64,000 bases of DNA from Anderseniella sp963700885 (GCA_963700885.1 CAVOZJ010000016.1:308147-372146); one strand, 5' to 3'; positions 53,055 through 61,531 are shown, numbered from the stretch's first letter. The notes: generated by a model from the letters alone, not told the origin. Translations and numbers: made by a program.

Positions 53055-54377
53055 TCAGTCTCGAATGAAGTGCAGTTTGGTAAACTCTTGCCGGAATGCT
53101 GATACTTCGGTGGCCAGGGATTCCGGATCATTGGTTGTCAGGGCGCGGGCAATCAGTGCAGCCAGCTTGTCACAATGGCCAGGTTTGACCCCCCAGCGCA
53201 CAAGCTCCGGGGTGCCTATGCGCAGGCCGTTCATGTCGCCAGCGACTTCTTTTACCGGTAAACCGATACCGCAAGCCAGAAATCCGGCCTTGCGCAGTTT
53301 TTTGGAAGCGGTTTGTCCGCCGCCGAAAGGCAAGGCTTCCACGGCAAACTGATGTGACCGGGTGTACCCGAAAGCCTTGCCGTGTACCGGTATGCCATTG
53401 CCATCAAGCGCCTTGGCCAAGGCATTCGCCAGTTCAACCATGGCTGATCCATAGGCTTTGCCATGGTCGCGCCAGTCCAGCATGGTGATGGCCAGGGCAG
53501 CGGATTTGGCTGCGTCGAAATTTGCAGTCATGCCGGGAAATGCGATGCGGTCGAGCCGTTCAGTGATTTCCGCATCATTGCTGACAATGAGCCCTCCGGC
53601 AGGTCCGCCAAGGCTTTTATAAGTACTCATCGTCATCAGATGGGCGCCTTGCGACAATGGGTTAGGCCAGGTACCTCCCGCGATGATGCCGCACTGGTGT
53701 GCTGCATCGAACAGGACCGTGGCATTCACCTCATCGGCGATGGAACGAATTTCCGACACGGGATGAGGCAACAAATTGAGGCTGCCGCCGATGGTTATCA
53801 GCCTGGGCCGGACTTGTTTGGCAAGTTTGCGAAGTCCGTCCACACTGACGGTGTAACCATCCGCCGCTACCGGTGCATGGTGTATGTCAAGACCATAAAG
53901 ACCGGCGCAACCCGTATTATGATGGGTTACATGCCCGCCAATGGAGGCAGGTGGTACTATGACAGAGTCGCCTGGTTTGCTTGCTGCCATGAACCCATAA
54001 AGGTTCGCCATGGCACCTGACGCGACCCTTATTTCCGCATATTGCGCACCAAAGACTTCGGCGCACAATTCAGCGGCGATGACTTCAATTTCCTCTATGG
54101 CTTCCAGGCCCATCTCGTACTTGTCTCCCGGATACCCGAGCGATGGACGCGAGCCCAGACCTGCTGACAACATGGCCTCTGCGCGTGGATTCATCACATT
54201 GGTGGCAGGGTTTAGATTGAAACAGTCACGTTCATGAATGGCTCTGTTGGCTTCCACCAGTTGATCGAGCCGCGCGCTGACCTGGTCGCTGGAGGCCAGC
54301 GCCGTGTCGTTCGCGACGCGTTGCACAAGTGTGTCGCAGTAACCTGGCACCCATGGCCGTGGCGAGAGAAATGTCAT
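53055..54377 (-). CDS. SHMT-like PLP enzyme with altered active site
   Basis: A 440-residue fold-type I PLP enzyme of the serine hydroxymethyltransferase family. The PLP lysine is in MSTYKSLGGPAGG (SHMT: TTHKTLRGPRGG), the PLP aspartate in FDAAHQCGIIAGG, and the carboxylate Arg in LRIGTPELVRWG. But SLGYPGDKYEMG replaces the usual SEGYPGxRYYGG, so the Glu that acts in serine and folate chemistry is Leu and the Tyr-Gly pair is changed. A different reaction (aldolase or alpha-methylserine type) is likely. ATG 54377 has AAGGA 7 bases upstream. Divergent from a LysR gene with a palindromic site between. Confidence 0.82.
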   Translation of the reverse strand: MTFLSPRPWVPGYCDTLVQRVANDTALASSDQVSARLDQLVEANRAIHERDCFNLNPATNVMNPRAEAMLSAGLGSRPSLGYPGDKYEMGLEAIEEIEVIAAELCAEVFGAQYAEIRVASGAMANLYGFMAASKPGDSVIVPPASIGGHVTHHNTGCAGLYGLDIHHAPVAADGYTVSVDGLRKLAKQVRPRLITIGGSLNLLPHPVSEIRSIADEVNATVLFDAAHQCGIIAGGTWPNPLSQGAHLMTMSTYKSLGGPAGGLIVSNDAEITERLDRIAFPGMTANFDAAKSAALAITMLDWRDHGKAYGSAMVELANALAKALDGNGIPVHGKAFGYTRSHQFAVEALPFGGGQTASKKLRKAGFLACGIGLPVKEVAGDMNGLRIGTPELVRWGVKPGHCDKLAALIARALTTNDPESLATEVSAFRQEFTKLHFIRD

Positions 54378-54437
54378 TGTTGCTTCCTTTGTGAACAACA
54401 CTACGGATTGTGGTCTTTGTACCAGAAAGCCATCACC

Positions 54438-54457
54438 CTGACTTGCAGACAAGTCAG
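54438..54457. promoter_or_regulatory. Palindromic operator between the LysR and SHMT-like genes
   Basis: CTGACTTG-CAGA-CAAGTCAG is a perfect 8-bp-arm palindrome that includes the LysR-type T-N11-A pattern. It lies 60 bases upstream of the SHMT-like start and 39 bases upstream of the LysR start, the normal place for a divergent LysR-type binding site. Confidence 0.7.
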
Positions 54458-54496
54458 AATTGCAAAATATTAGGGTTAGAAAAATTGAGGTTGGAA

Positions 54497-55363
54497 ATGG
54501 TTGTATCTCCGCCGCGTCCCAAAGATCTGCCGCTGACGGCACTCAGGGCTTTTGAAGCAGCGGCGCGCCTGGGTGGGTTTGCTGCAGCTTCACAGGAGTT
54601 GGGTGTGACACCCGGTGCCATAACGGCCCACATCAAGTCCCTGGAGCTTCAACTTGGTGCGGCACTGTTTGACCGCACTCCGCGAGGTGTTCAATTGAAT
54701 GCGCTTGGCGTCAGGGTCCTGCCTGGATTCGTAGACGCTTTTGATCAACTGGGACATGCCGTTCAGACTATGCGCAGTGAAGCCGCGCCAAGCACTGTTC
54801 ACATTGCTGCCTTGCCGTCTCTTGCGCAATTGTGGCTGTCGCCGCGACTACCGTCCCTGCGAGCTGCCGCTCCGGATATTTCGATTTCCATCACCGCAAT
54901 GGAAGCACCACCAAACCTCAAGCGCACGCCTTATGACTTGAGCCTTTTCTATACGGAAGAGGGCAAGGATGCTTTGTCCCGAGACATGATCTTTCCAGTC
55001 TGCTCGCCGGCAATGGCTGCAAAGCTGCGATCACCAGCAGATCTTTCGAACGTGCCCTGTCTGTCTGATGCGACCTGGGTCGATGACTGGGCGATATGGG
55101 CGATAGCTGCAAATACCAGGTTCACGCCCCGCGGCCCGGTGTTTTCATTGTACACCCTCGCAGTTGAGGAGACGGTCAACGGCGCGGGCGTACTGATGGG
55201 ACACCAGGCACTTGTTGCATCCCACCTGACGCGCGGTGAACTGGTTGAGCCATTTGACATCAGGGTTGAGCTGAACAGCTCGCTTGGATTATGGTCACAA
55301 AGGCCTTTCAAATCGCGGAGCGCTGCTGCAAGAGTAATGCGATGGCTGGAAGAGAACCGCTAA
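54497..55363 (+). CDS. LysR-family transcriptional regulator (GcvA-like)
   Basis: A 288-residue regulator. The N-terminal winged helix LPLTALRAFEAAARLGGFAA followed by ASQELGVTPGAITAHIKSLE and LGAALFDRTPRGVQL is typical for LysR proteins and close to the GcvA branch; the effector domain fills the rest. ATG 54497 follows GAGGTTGG. By divergent orientation and the palindrome it probably controls the SHMT-like gene and itself. The ligand may be an amino acid or its derivative. Confidence 0.9.
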   Translation: MVVSPPRPKDLPLTALRAFEAAARLGGFAAASQELGVTPGAITAHIKSLELQLGAALFDRTPRGVQLNALGVRVLPGFVDAFDQLGHAVQTMRSEAAPSTVHIAALPSLAQLWLSPRLPSLRAAAPDISISITAMEAPPNLKRTPYDLSLFYTEEGKDALSRDMIFPVCSPAMAAKLRSPADLSNVPCLSDATWVDDWAIWAIAANTRFTPRGPVFSLYTLAVEETVNGAGVLMGHQALVASHLTRGELVEPFDIRVELNSSLGLWSQRPFKSRSAAARVMRWLEENR

Positions 55364-55394
55364 CACAATGAGTGTGGCGGAGCGTGACTATGGA

Positions 55395-56399
55395 TCAGTT
55401 CCGGGAACGCCACATGCCTTTGCCTGCCAGCGGGCGATCTCGTACGGCAGCCTCGCGTCTTAATACATAGACACCAGATGCTATAATCATCAACGCGCCG
55501 ATCAGTGTGGTCGCGTTTGGCACTTCGTCCCACAACAGATATGACAGGATCGTGGCCCATAACATTGATGTGTATTCAAACGGTGCAACCGTGGGCGCAT
55601 TGCCAATTCGATAGGCCGTGGCCAGAAGCCAGAACCCAAGTGCGGAAATAACACCAATGACGATGAACATCACCAACTCAAAACCTGCCGGCATATGCCA
55701 CGGCAAGAGCAGGAATTTCAGGGTACTATCCGTGTTTGACGTTGGCGCGAAGTTGGCGAGCAGGACGCCGATTGCTCCTCCACAGTAAAAGAAAGTGATC
55801 ATCATGTAGAAAGCCATCACCGAACCGGACTCCGTAATGCCCATCTTGCGGCCCAGCAAGGCTGAGATAGAGTAGCAAAAGGCAGCAATAACCGGCAAGA
55901 TTGCAGCTAGCTGGAACGTATCTGCGCCAGGTTGAATGATGACCATGGCGCCAGCGAACCCAAACAGAATTCCCGTCCATCTGCGCCAGCCAACCCGCTC
56001 GCCAAGAATGGGAACAGCAAGCGCGGTAATAAACAATGGCGCTGTAAACCAGATTGCAACCACCGCAGTCAGCGGCATGCTGGGCAGCGCCAGATAATAG
56101 AAAAAAAACGCGCCAAATCCGATAAACGAGCGCAGCGCATGCATGACAGGATGGCGCGTTGCCAGCGTTCCGAGACCTGATTCGTAATGAACGATCATGA
56201 ACATAAGGGGCAGGGCGATAATGGCCCGCACGAACACGATCTGGTGTGCGGGATACCGGTCCGACAACTGTTTCACAATCACGTCCTGAAACGAGAAAAT
56301 GAATATCCCAGCACACAGGAACAATACTGCGCGTGCCGTATCACTCATGCCGGACAATCTGGAGATACTGGTAGGATTGCTCATCTCGACAATTCGCAT
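55395..56399 (-). CDS. EamA/DMT-family permease
   Basis: A 334-residue inner-membrane protein with ten helices in two EamA repeats (FLCAGIFIFSFQDVIVKQLS at the N-terminus; GVISALGFWLLATAYRIGNA followed by PTVAPFEYTSMLWATILSYL in the second half). Such transporters export amino acids or other metabolites. Next to the SHMT-like gene and its LysR regulator, an amino acid could be the substrate (inference). The start is uncertain between ATG 56399 and ATG 56384; neither has a good ribosome site. Convergent with the LysR gene. Confidence 0.88.
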   Translation of the reverse strand: MRIVEMSNPTSISRLSGMSDTARAVLFLCAGIFIFSFQDVIVKQLSDRYPAHQIVFVRAIIALPLMFMIVHYESGLGTLATRHPVMHALRSFIGFGAFFFYYLALPSMPLTAVVAIWFTAPLFITALAVPILGERVGWRRWTGILFGFAGAMVIIQPGADTFQLAAILPVIAAFCYSISALLGRKMGITESGSVMAFYMMITFFYCGGAIGVLLANFAPTSNTDSTLKFLLLPWHMPAGFELVMFIVIGVISALGFWLLATAYRIGNAPTVAPFEYTSMLWATILSYLLWDEVPNATTLIGALMIIASGVYVLRREAAVRDRPLAGKGMWRSRN

Positions 56400-56518
56400 T
56401 CCTTACCAGGTGCCGGACGCTGAAAGTTAAGTCACGAATTCATGACAAGTGAAAGCGTGTCATGCAGGCGTGATCGATGTCTCGCCAAAAAACGTCAGAC
56501 AGAATGTCGCCCGCGTAC

Positions 56519-56568
56519 CAGATCAGGATGCCCTTTGGTTGGGTCAACCTGAAGTCATCCTGATCCAG
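56519..56568. repeat. Imperfect 50-bp palindrome, repeat family copy A
   Basis: GATCAGGATG (56521-56530) is mirrored by CATCCTGATC (56556-56565); the inner part, TTTGGTTG against CAACCTGAAG, is also nearly complementary. The right arm AGTCATCCTGATC recurs at 61436-61448 within another palindrome. It lies between the stop of the DM13 gene (56578) and the DMT permease start. The pattern resembles palindromes that I remember as common between genes of Rhizobiales. Confidence 0.6.
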
Positions 56569-56577
56569 GGTGTCAGC

Positions 56578-56946
56578 TTATTTGAGCGTGGCGACACCAA
56601 GTGGCACAGCGTACTTCTTGCACCAGATCACAACTTCCCTGGCGGCCTTCGTGCTGGCATTGGCAGGAACAGTATAAGTACCTGCACCCTTCAATTTTGT
56701 GAGAATACCTGCCGTTCCGCCTTTGACCCGTCGAGAACCATTGCCCAGAGAGACATAGGGATCCGGTGCGCTATCCAGGCTGAAGTTGGACCCCAGCCTG
56801 ATAACCAGTTTGCCATCCTGCTCGGTAACCGAAACCGATCCGGTCGTAATATGGCCCTTGGCGCCTTTGAATGTTCCACTCGCGGCAAAAGATGGGCTGA
56901 CAAGAAATGCAACAAGGATAACTGCCAGTACTGATAATCTGCACAT
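56578..56946 (-). CDS. Exported DM13-domain protein
   Basis: A 122-residue protein with a signal peptide (MCRLSVLAVILVAFLVSPSF, cut near FAA-SG). The mature domain has ASGTFKGAKGHITTGSVSVT, LVIRLGSNFSLDSAPDPYVS and AGTYTVPANASTKAAREVVI followed by WCKKYAVPLGVATL, the DM13 pattern (predicted electron-transfer or heme-related domain). The single Cys in VIWC is the conserved one. ATG 56946 has GGAG 7 bases upstream. It is downstream of mlaF on the same strand after 113 bases. Confidence 0.85.
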   Translation of the reverse strand: MCRLSVLAVILVAFLVSPSFAASGTFKGAKGHITTGSVSVTEQDGKLVIRLGSNFSLDSAPDPYVSLGNGSRRVKGGTAGILTKLKGAGTYTVPANASTKAAREVVIWCKKYAVPLGVATLK

Positions 56947-57059
56947 AAAAATGCTCCGGCCAAGTTTGAATTCGCTGCAATTTATTGTCAATGCCGGGTA
57001 ACGCGCAAATCACATGGCAGTGTGAAGCCAGCGAACCCAGGCTCAGGCACGCCCATTGT

Positions 57060-57848
57060 TCAGGCACGCGCTTTCATACGCATCTTGATTGGCCCTTCTG
57101 CTCTGCCATTGATGAGTTGCAGCACATATGGATTGGCAGACGCATCAATATCAGCCACTGCCCCATGCCAAACGATCCGGCCCTCATGAAGCATCAAAAG
57201 GTTGTCATACTCGGTACGGGCGGACTCCATGTCACTGGTTATAGCAAACACAGTGGCGTGGCTTTGTTCTATGGAGCGGTCGAGCAGACGGTAAATAGCC
57301 TTGGTGGTGATTGGATCAAGACCCGCTGTAGGCTCATCCAGCAACATCAGCGTAGGTTGACCGGCCAGGACGCGGGCAATACCGACACGTTTTTGCATGC
57401 CGCCGGATAACTCGGACGGCAACAGGTCCGCCGTACTGGCCGGCAGGTTGACGCGAGCCAATTTATCAATTGCCAGGTCTCGGGCTTGCCTTCGATCCAT
57501 TCCGTCGTTGTTGATCAGTCTGAATGTAATGTTTTCCCATACCTTGAGGCTGTCAAACAAACCTCCATGCTGGAAAAGCACCCCGGTGTCGGCAAGCAGT
57601 TCATTACGTTTGCGCTGACCTATTCCCGTGATCGGCTGGTCATCAATCCTTATGGTTCCGGTTTCTGGCGCGTGGATACCCGCCACACATTTCATCAACA
57701 CCGTTTTTCCCGATGCAGCCGGCCCGATCAGGACAGTCTTGCGGCCTGTCTGGATGTCTACACTGATGTCCTGCAACACCCTGACACCGCCAAATGACAT
57801 TTTCAGGCCGGCAATGGACAGCTTTGCTGTATTCGCGCTGGTGGTCAT
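57060..57848 (-). CDS. mlaF: MlaF-like phospholipid-transport ATPase
   Basis: A 262-residue ABC ATPase with Walker A GPAASGKT (residues ~42-49), Q-loop VLFQHGGLFDSLKV, signature LSGGMQKRVGIARVL and Walker B LMLLDEPTAGLDPIT; FQHGGLFDSLKVWENI and SGGMQKR mark the MlaF branch. It would drive lipid traffic between inner and outer membrane with an MlaE permease and an MlaD protein. MlaD is close by but on the other strand, and no MlaE gene is seen. Residues GPAASGKT differ from the more common GPSGSGKS. Confidence 0.87.
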   Translation of the reverse strand: MTTSANTAKLSIAGLKMSFGGVRVLQDISVDIQTGRKTVLIGPAASGKTVLMKCVAGIHAPETGTIRIDDQPITGIGQRKRNELLADTGVLFQHGGLFDSLKVWENITFRLINNDGMDRRQARDLAIDKLARVNLPASTADLLPSELSGGMQKRVGIARVLAGQPTLMLLDEPTAGLDPITTKAIYRLLDRSIEQSHATVFAITSDMESARTEYDNLLMLHEGRIVWHGAVADIDASANPYVLQLINGRAEGPIKMRMKARA

Positions 57849-58025
57849 ATAGCAAGGTCCGGTGTGAGGGCGGTCAGTGTCAGAAATGACTTGTACCGCG
57901 TGTGGTCATATTTCTCAATCTTTGCGAACTTGAAACCCACTGGACTTGAGCCTAGCGAATAGGCCATAACGAAGGAGCAAATCACCTTATTATGACTGCC
58001 CATTGAGGCAGCCCGGTTTTGAGGC

Positions 58026-58427
58026 ATGAAAAACTTACTACTGCAGTTGTTCACCTGGTGGAACGGTCAGACCATGGGAACGCGCTGGTTCACAGCACGC
58101 CATGGTGAAAAGGTCGGTACCGACGAACTGGGAAATACATATTACCGGGCTCCGTCAAAACTGCCGGCTTCAATTGCAGAGCATCGCTGGGTGATTTATC
58201 CCAATTATGCCGAGGCATCCTTGATACCACCCGGTTGGCATGGATGGATGCATCACCGAACAGATACACCACCAAGTGAAACTGAATATACTGCGCGTGA
58301 ATGGCAGAAACCGCATCAACCAAATTTAACTGGCTCGGCAAAGGCCTATCGCCCGGCAGGAAGTCTATTGGGCGCCACGCCGAAACAGGCCGCAAAACCG
58401 GATTACGATGCCTGGCAGCCAGAGTAG
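58026..58427 (+). CDS. NDUFA12-family complex I accessory protein
   Basis: A 133-residue homologue of the mitochondrial complex I subunit B17.2/NDUFA12, present in alphaproteobacterial complex I. GTRWFTARHGEKVGTDELGN followed by TYYRAP and HRWVIYPNYAEASLIPPGWH and GWMHH are highly typical. The C-terminal third is Pro- and Gln-rich. The gene is often next to mlaD, as here (54 bases to the next start), although the two functions are unrelated. Confidence 0.93.
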   Translation: MKNLLLQLFTWWNGQTMGTRWFTARHGEKVGTDELGNTYYRAPSKLPASIAEHRWVIYPNYAEASLIPPGWHGWMHHRTDTPPSETEYTAREWQKPHQPNLTGSAKAYRPAGSLLGATPKQAAKPDYDAWQPE

Positions 58428-58480
58428 GTTCTGTTTGACGTGTGTACGCACAAGGGTATTGAGGCAGGAGCACCCCGGAT

Positions 58481-58963
58481 ATGAAGAATTCCATGGCTGA
58501 GACCGCTGTTGGCGCCTTTGTCGTTGCCATCGCAGTCGGTTTTTTCGCATTTATGTATTTCGTAGGCGGGTTGGGCGGGCCGGCTCAGGGCTATTCAGTC
58601 AAGGCGTCATTTGGATCGATCGATGGTATTTCAGTTGGCACTGACGTTCGAATGGCGGGAATCAAAGTCGGTTCTGTGACGGCTCAGAACCTTGACCCGG
58701 AAAGTTATCGGGCGAACGTTGAAATGGCGGTTGATGCTAAAGTGAAGTTGCCTGAAGACTCGACTGCCAAAATTGCATCTGAAGGCTTGCTGGGTGGAAA
58801 ATTCATTTCGCTGGAGCCAGGTGGCAGTGACACCCTGATTGCCAGCGGCGGCCAGATAGAATTTACCCAGGATGCCATCGATATTTTCGGACTCGTTTCG
58901 CAGTTCGTGCTTGGCTCCGGCAAGTCTGGCGACAAGAAACCGGAAAGCGACACGACGCAGTGA
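58481..58963 (+). CDS. mlaD: MlaD-like phospholipid-transport substrate-binding protein
   Basis: A 160-residue protein with one N-terminal membrane anchor (ETAVGAFVVAIAVGFFAFMY) and one MCE domain. The MCE part shows VKASFGSIDGISVGTDVRMA then GIKVGSV and KIASEGLLGGKFISLEPGG. The tail is short and hydrophilic. It forms hexamers that carry lipids across the periplasm with MlaE and MlaF. The stop overlaps the next start (GTGA). Confidence 0.92.
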   Translation: MKNSMAETAVGAFVVAIAVGFFAFMYFVGGLGGPAQGYSVKASFGSIDGISVGTDVRMAGIKVGSVTAQNLDPESYRANVEMAVDAKVKLPEDSTAKIASEGLLGGKFISLEPGGSDTLIASGGQIEFTQDAIDIFGLVSQFVLGSGKSGDKKPESDTTQ

Positions 58964-59736
58964 AGCCAACGAGTCTGAATTCCTCCTCTTCAAAGCAGAC
59001 CTGGTTGGCTGATGCCTATTCCGAGCATGGCCGTTTCGTTGCAGATTTGGCTGGTGCGGTGTTTGAGTGGCTGGCACCCAAGGCCGGAGAGAAAATTCTG
59101 GACCTGGGCTGTGGGGATGGTGCCTTGACGCAAAAGATTGCGGAAACAGGTGCAGACGTACTCGGCCTGGATATGAGCGACGATCTTCTTTCAGCTGCCC
59201 GTCAGCGTGGATTGTCGGTCCGCAGCGGGGATGGCCAGGCATTGGATTTTTCAGCTGAGTTTGATGCGGTGTTCTCCAATGCAGCGCTGCATTGGATGAG
59301 CATGCCTGAAAAAGTAATTGATGGCATATCCCGGGCCCTGAAACCTGGTGGACGTTTTGTGGCAGAGTTTGGTGGGCATGGAAACGTGGCAGCAATCGTG
59401 ACAGCCATGCGCGCGGTAGGCGCACGCAGAGGAGGGGATCAGTCGCTGGCCGGACCGTGGTTTTTCCCGTCTCCGGAAGTTTATTCCAAAATGCTTTTGG
59501 ATGCAGGTTTTGATGTGTGTCGAGTTGAACTTCACCCAAGGCCCACTCCATTGAAAACCGGCATGAAAGAATGGCTCAAGCTTTTTCGTAAACCGTTCTT
59601 TGAACAGTTTGGTGACGAGACCGACATGGTGCTTGACGAGGTTGAACAACTGCTACGACCGAGTTTTTGTGATGCGCGCGGAAACTGGACTGCCGACTAT
59701 GTTCGTATTCGTGTGGAGGCAGTGAAGCCTCGATGA
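58960..59736 (+). CDS. Class I SAM-dependent methyltransferase
   Basis: A 258-residue enzyme with the Rossmann motif KILDLGCGDGALTQKIAETG (residues ~45-64; written EKILDLGCGDG) and LGLDMSDDLL; FDAVFSNAALHWM is motif II/III. It resembles the trans-aconitate or UbiE-like branch; the substrate is unknown. GTG 58960 overlaps the mlaD stop and its own stop overlaps the DUF2155 start (ATGA), so it is embedded in the mlaD operon. Other genomes I remember have mlaD and DUF2155 adjacent, so this may be an insertion. Confidence 0.87.
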   Translation: MKPTSLNSSSSKQTWLADAYSEHGRFVADLAGAVFEWLAPKAGEKILDLGCGDGALTQKIAETGADVLGLDMSDDLLSAARQRGLSVRSGDGQALDFSAEFDAVFSNAALHWMSMPEKVIDGISRALKPGGRFVAEFGGHGNVAAIVTAMRAVGARRGGDQSLAGPWFFPSPEVYSKMLLDAGFDVCRVELHPRPTPLKTGMKEWLKLFRKPFFEQFGDETDMVLDEVEQLLRPSFCDARGNWTADYVRIRVEAVKPR

Positions 59737-60212
59737 AGCAGCCCGGAGATTACCTTGCTGCAGGTATGATTTTGGCGGGGTTGCTGATTGTCGTGCCAGG
59801 GCCTTTGCGCGCGCAGGCAATTCAAAACCCGCTGGCGGTATTTGCTGGTTTGGACAAGATCACCGGTCGCATTACCACATTTGAGATTCCAGTGAACGAG
59901 GTGCGCAGATTCGGCGCATTAAACGTATATCCGCGTATCTGCAATTCCCGGCCGCCGACTGAAAAGCCAAACACCACCTCGTTTGTACAGGTTGACGAGA
60001 ATTTGTTGAGTGGCGGAACCCGCAGGATCTTTTCTGGATGGATGCTTGCCGAAAGTCCCGGACTGAACGCAGTTGAACATCCGATGTTCGATGTATGGTT
60101 GATTGGTTGCCGCGACCCCAATCGTAAAAATGTCGACGATGAACAAGCAAACGTACCCGCAACAGAAGGTGAGCCGACACCAGAAGCAGAAGAGGCACAG
60201 CCTTCCGATTGA
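59733..60212 (+). CDS. Exported DUF2155 protein
   Basis: A 159-residue protein with a membrane-export signal (MILAGLLIVVPGPLRAQA). The DUF2155 domain covers ITGRITTFEIPVNEVRRFGA followed by LNVYPRICNSRPPTEKPNT, FSGWMLAESPGLNAVEHPMF and DVWLIGC; conserved Cys in ICNSRPP and LIGC probably form a disulfide. The C-terminus is acidic (ATEGEPTPEAEEAQPSD). Function unknown. Coupled to the methyltransferase by an ATGA overlap. Confidence 0.9.
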   Translation: MKQPGDYLAAGMILAGLLIVVPGPLRAQAIQNPLAVFAGLDKITGRITTFEIPVNEVRRFGALNVYPRICNSRPPTEKPNTTSFVQVDENLLSGGTRRIFSGWMLAESPGLNAVEHPMFDVWLIGCRDPNRKNVDDEQANVPATEGEPTPEAEEAQPSD

Positions 60213-60312
60213 TGACCTGAAATTATTGACCTGTAGTGGTGCAGACCCTAGTTTTGCCATACATCCGCGCAATCAAGGCGCACGAGTGGGCGATACGGAG
60301 ATAGGTGGGAGA

Positions 60313-60717
60313 ATGATTGAAAAAAAGCAGCTGGTGAAATGGCTTCCAGTGGCATTGATGGCATGCATTGTCAGCGTACCATTGGCGACAACGCCGGCGC
60401 ATTCTGCGAGTTCATGTTCGGCTTTGAAGAAAGAGTTTTCTTCGAAAATTCGCCCATCGGTTATCAGGCTGGCCAAAAGGGAATTTCATCTGAGCAACTG
60501 GTATCATGCGACGCTGAAAAAACAGCAAACAGGAGCACATCCGACCCTGGCAGACATAGCGGCTACTCATGAGGCTATGATTGCCAATTGCAACACGCGA
60601 TCAGATAAAGCCTCGTGCAGCAAGTTTGCCAACCAGATGACAGCTGCATCGCGCCGTATATTCAATGTCAACAAACGCTGGTCAGCAGCAGGCTGTCCGG
60701 GGCAATTGAACAAGTAG
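60313..60717 (+). CDS. Small exported protein, unknown function
   Basis: ATG 60313 with GGGAG just upstream gives a 134-residue protein with a signal peptide (LVKWLPVALMACIVSVPLAT, cut near AHSA-SS). The mature part has six Cys (SSCSALK, ANCNT, ASCSK, AGCPG) and many Lys/Arg; PTLADIAATHEAMIANCNTR is its most ordered segment. I do not recognise a family. An open frame reaches back into the DUF2155 gene, but only the signal-peptide start is plausible. Confidence 0.65.
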   Translation: MIEKKQLVKWLPVALMACIVSVPLATTPAHSASSCSALKKEFSSKIRPSVIRLAKREFHLSNWYHATLKKQQTGAHPTLADIAATHEAMIANCNTRSDKASCSKFANQMTAASRRIFNVNKRWSAAGCPGQLNK

Positions 60718-60842
60718 CACCGCAGGAACTGATCAACGATCCTTTTGATGGAGTCACATCCTGCCACTCTGGCGGGTGCGGTGTGTAGCGCCAAGGTTCT
60801 GGTGAACGCATATGGCACTGTCAGGAAATCTTGCCGGATTGC

Positions 60843-61313
60843 CTAACTGTCAGGCGGGTAGAGCATTGGAATATGAATCTCGGTGACCGGTCCTTTAACC
60901 TCAAAAGTTGCCGAATGGTGCATCGGCATAAAACGGGGTGGCTCGGTGTAATTGGAAATTCCGGCTCCCTCAATTGGGTATCTGAGATACGGATGGCGTT
61001 CCAGCACTCCGTCATTGTTCTGGTCATGACCAACAGAGATCGCATAACGGCCGTCAGGCACTCCTTCAAACGTGAAATTCACCGTGCCTTGCAACGCAGG
61101 AACTTGAACCTGCCTGACGTTGCTTCGGCCGTTTTCACAATTAGGAAATCCCCAACCCGACAACCAAAGACATGCCATTACGGCACCATCAGCGCTGCGC
61201 ACACCCGTGACCGACACAAAAATGTCCGCGGATTTGGCCGGGGCTGCAGATGCGCCAGCCATTGCAGCGACTGCAAGAAAGGTTAGAAATCGAAGTGAAG
61301 TAAGTTTGAACAT
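60843..61313 (-). CDS. Exported DUF2141 protein
   Basis: A 156-residue protein with a signal peptide (FLTFLAVAAMAGASAAPAKS). The mature domain fits DUF2141: IFVSVTGVRSADGAVMACLW, then VNFTFEGVPDGRYAISVGHD and QNNDGVLERHPYLRYPIEGA followed by GISNYTEP, including the calcium-like DQNNDG loop. Two Cys (MACLW, FPNCEN) may form a disulfide. No known function. It is convergent with the Cys-rich small protein gene. Confidence 0.87.
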   Translation of the reverse strand: MFKLTSLRFLTFLAVAAMAGASAAPAKSADIFVSVTGVRSADGAVMACLWLSGWGFPNCENGRSNVRQVQVPALQGTVNFTFEGVPDGRYAISVGHDQNNDGVLERHPYLRYPIEGAGISNYTEPPRFMPMHHSATFEVKGPVTEIHIPMLYPPDS

Positions 61314-61409
61314 ACCGTATAACCCGCAACTGTTTGGTTTTGAATTAGTGCAACATGGGTTGACCTGTACCCATAAAATTGCTCTCTCACTTTAGAATCA
61401 ATCAAGCTT

Positions 61410-61451
61410 ATGACTCTTGGTCTGATTCAACCAAAAGTCATCCTGATCTAG
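61410..61451. repeat. Palindromic repeat family, copy B
   Basis: ATGACTCTTGGT (61410-61421) pairs with ACCAAAAGTCAT (61430-61441) with one mismatch around the loop CTGATTCA, then CCTGATCTAG follows. The segment AGTCATCCTGATC is shared with copy A at 56519-56568. It sits in the 218-base gap between the DUF2141 start (61313) and the aat stop (61532). Confidence 0.6.
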
Positions 61452-61531
61452 TATAGCAGCAAGCCTGTTTTTGTAGAGCCCTTTGTGTGGATTGAATTCA
61501 CTGCATTCCGGATGAAAAAACTGTGATGACC

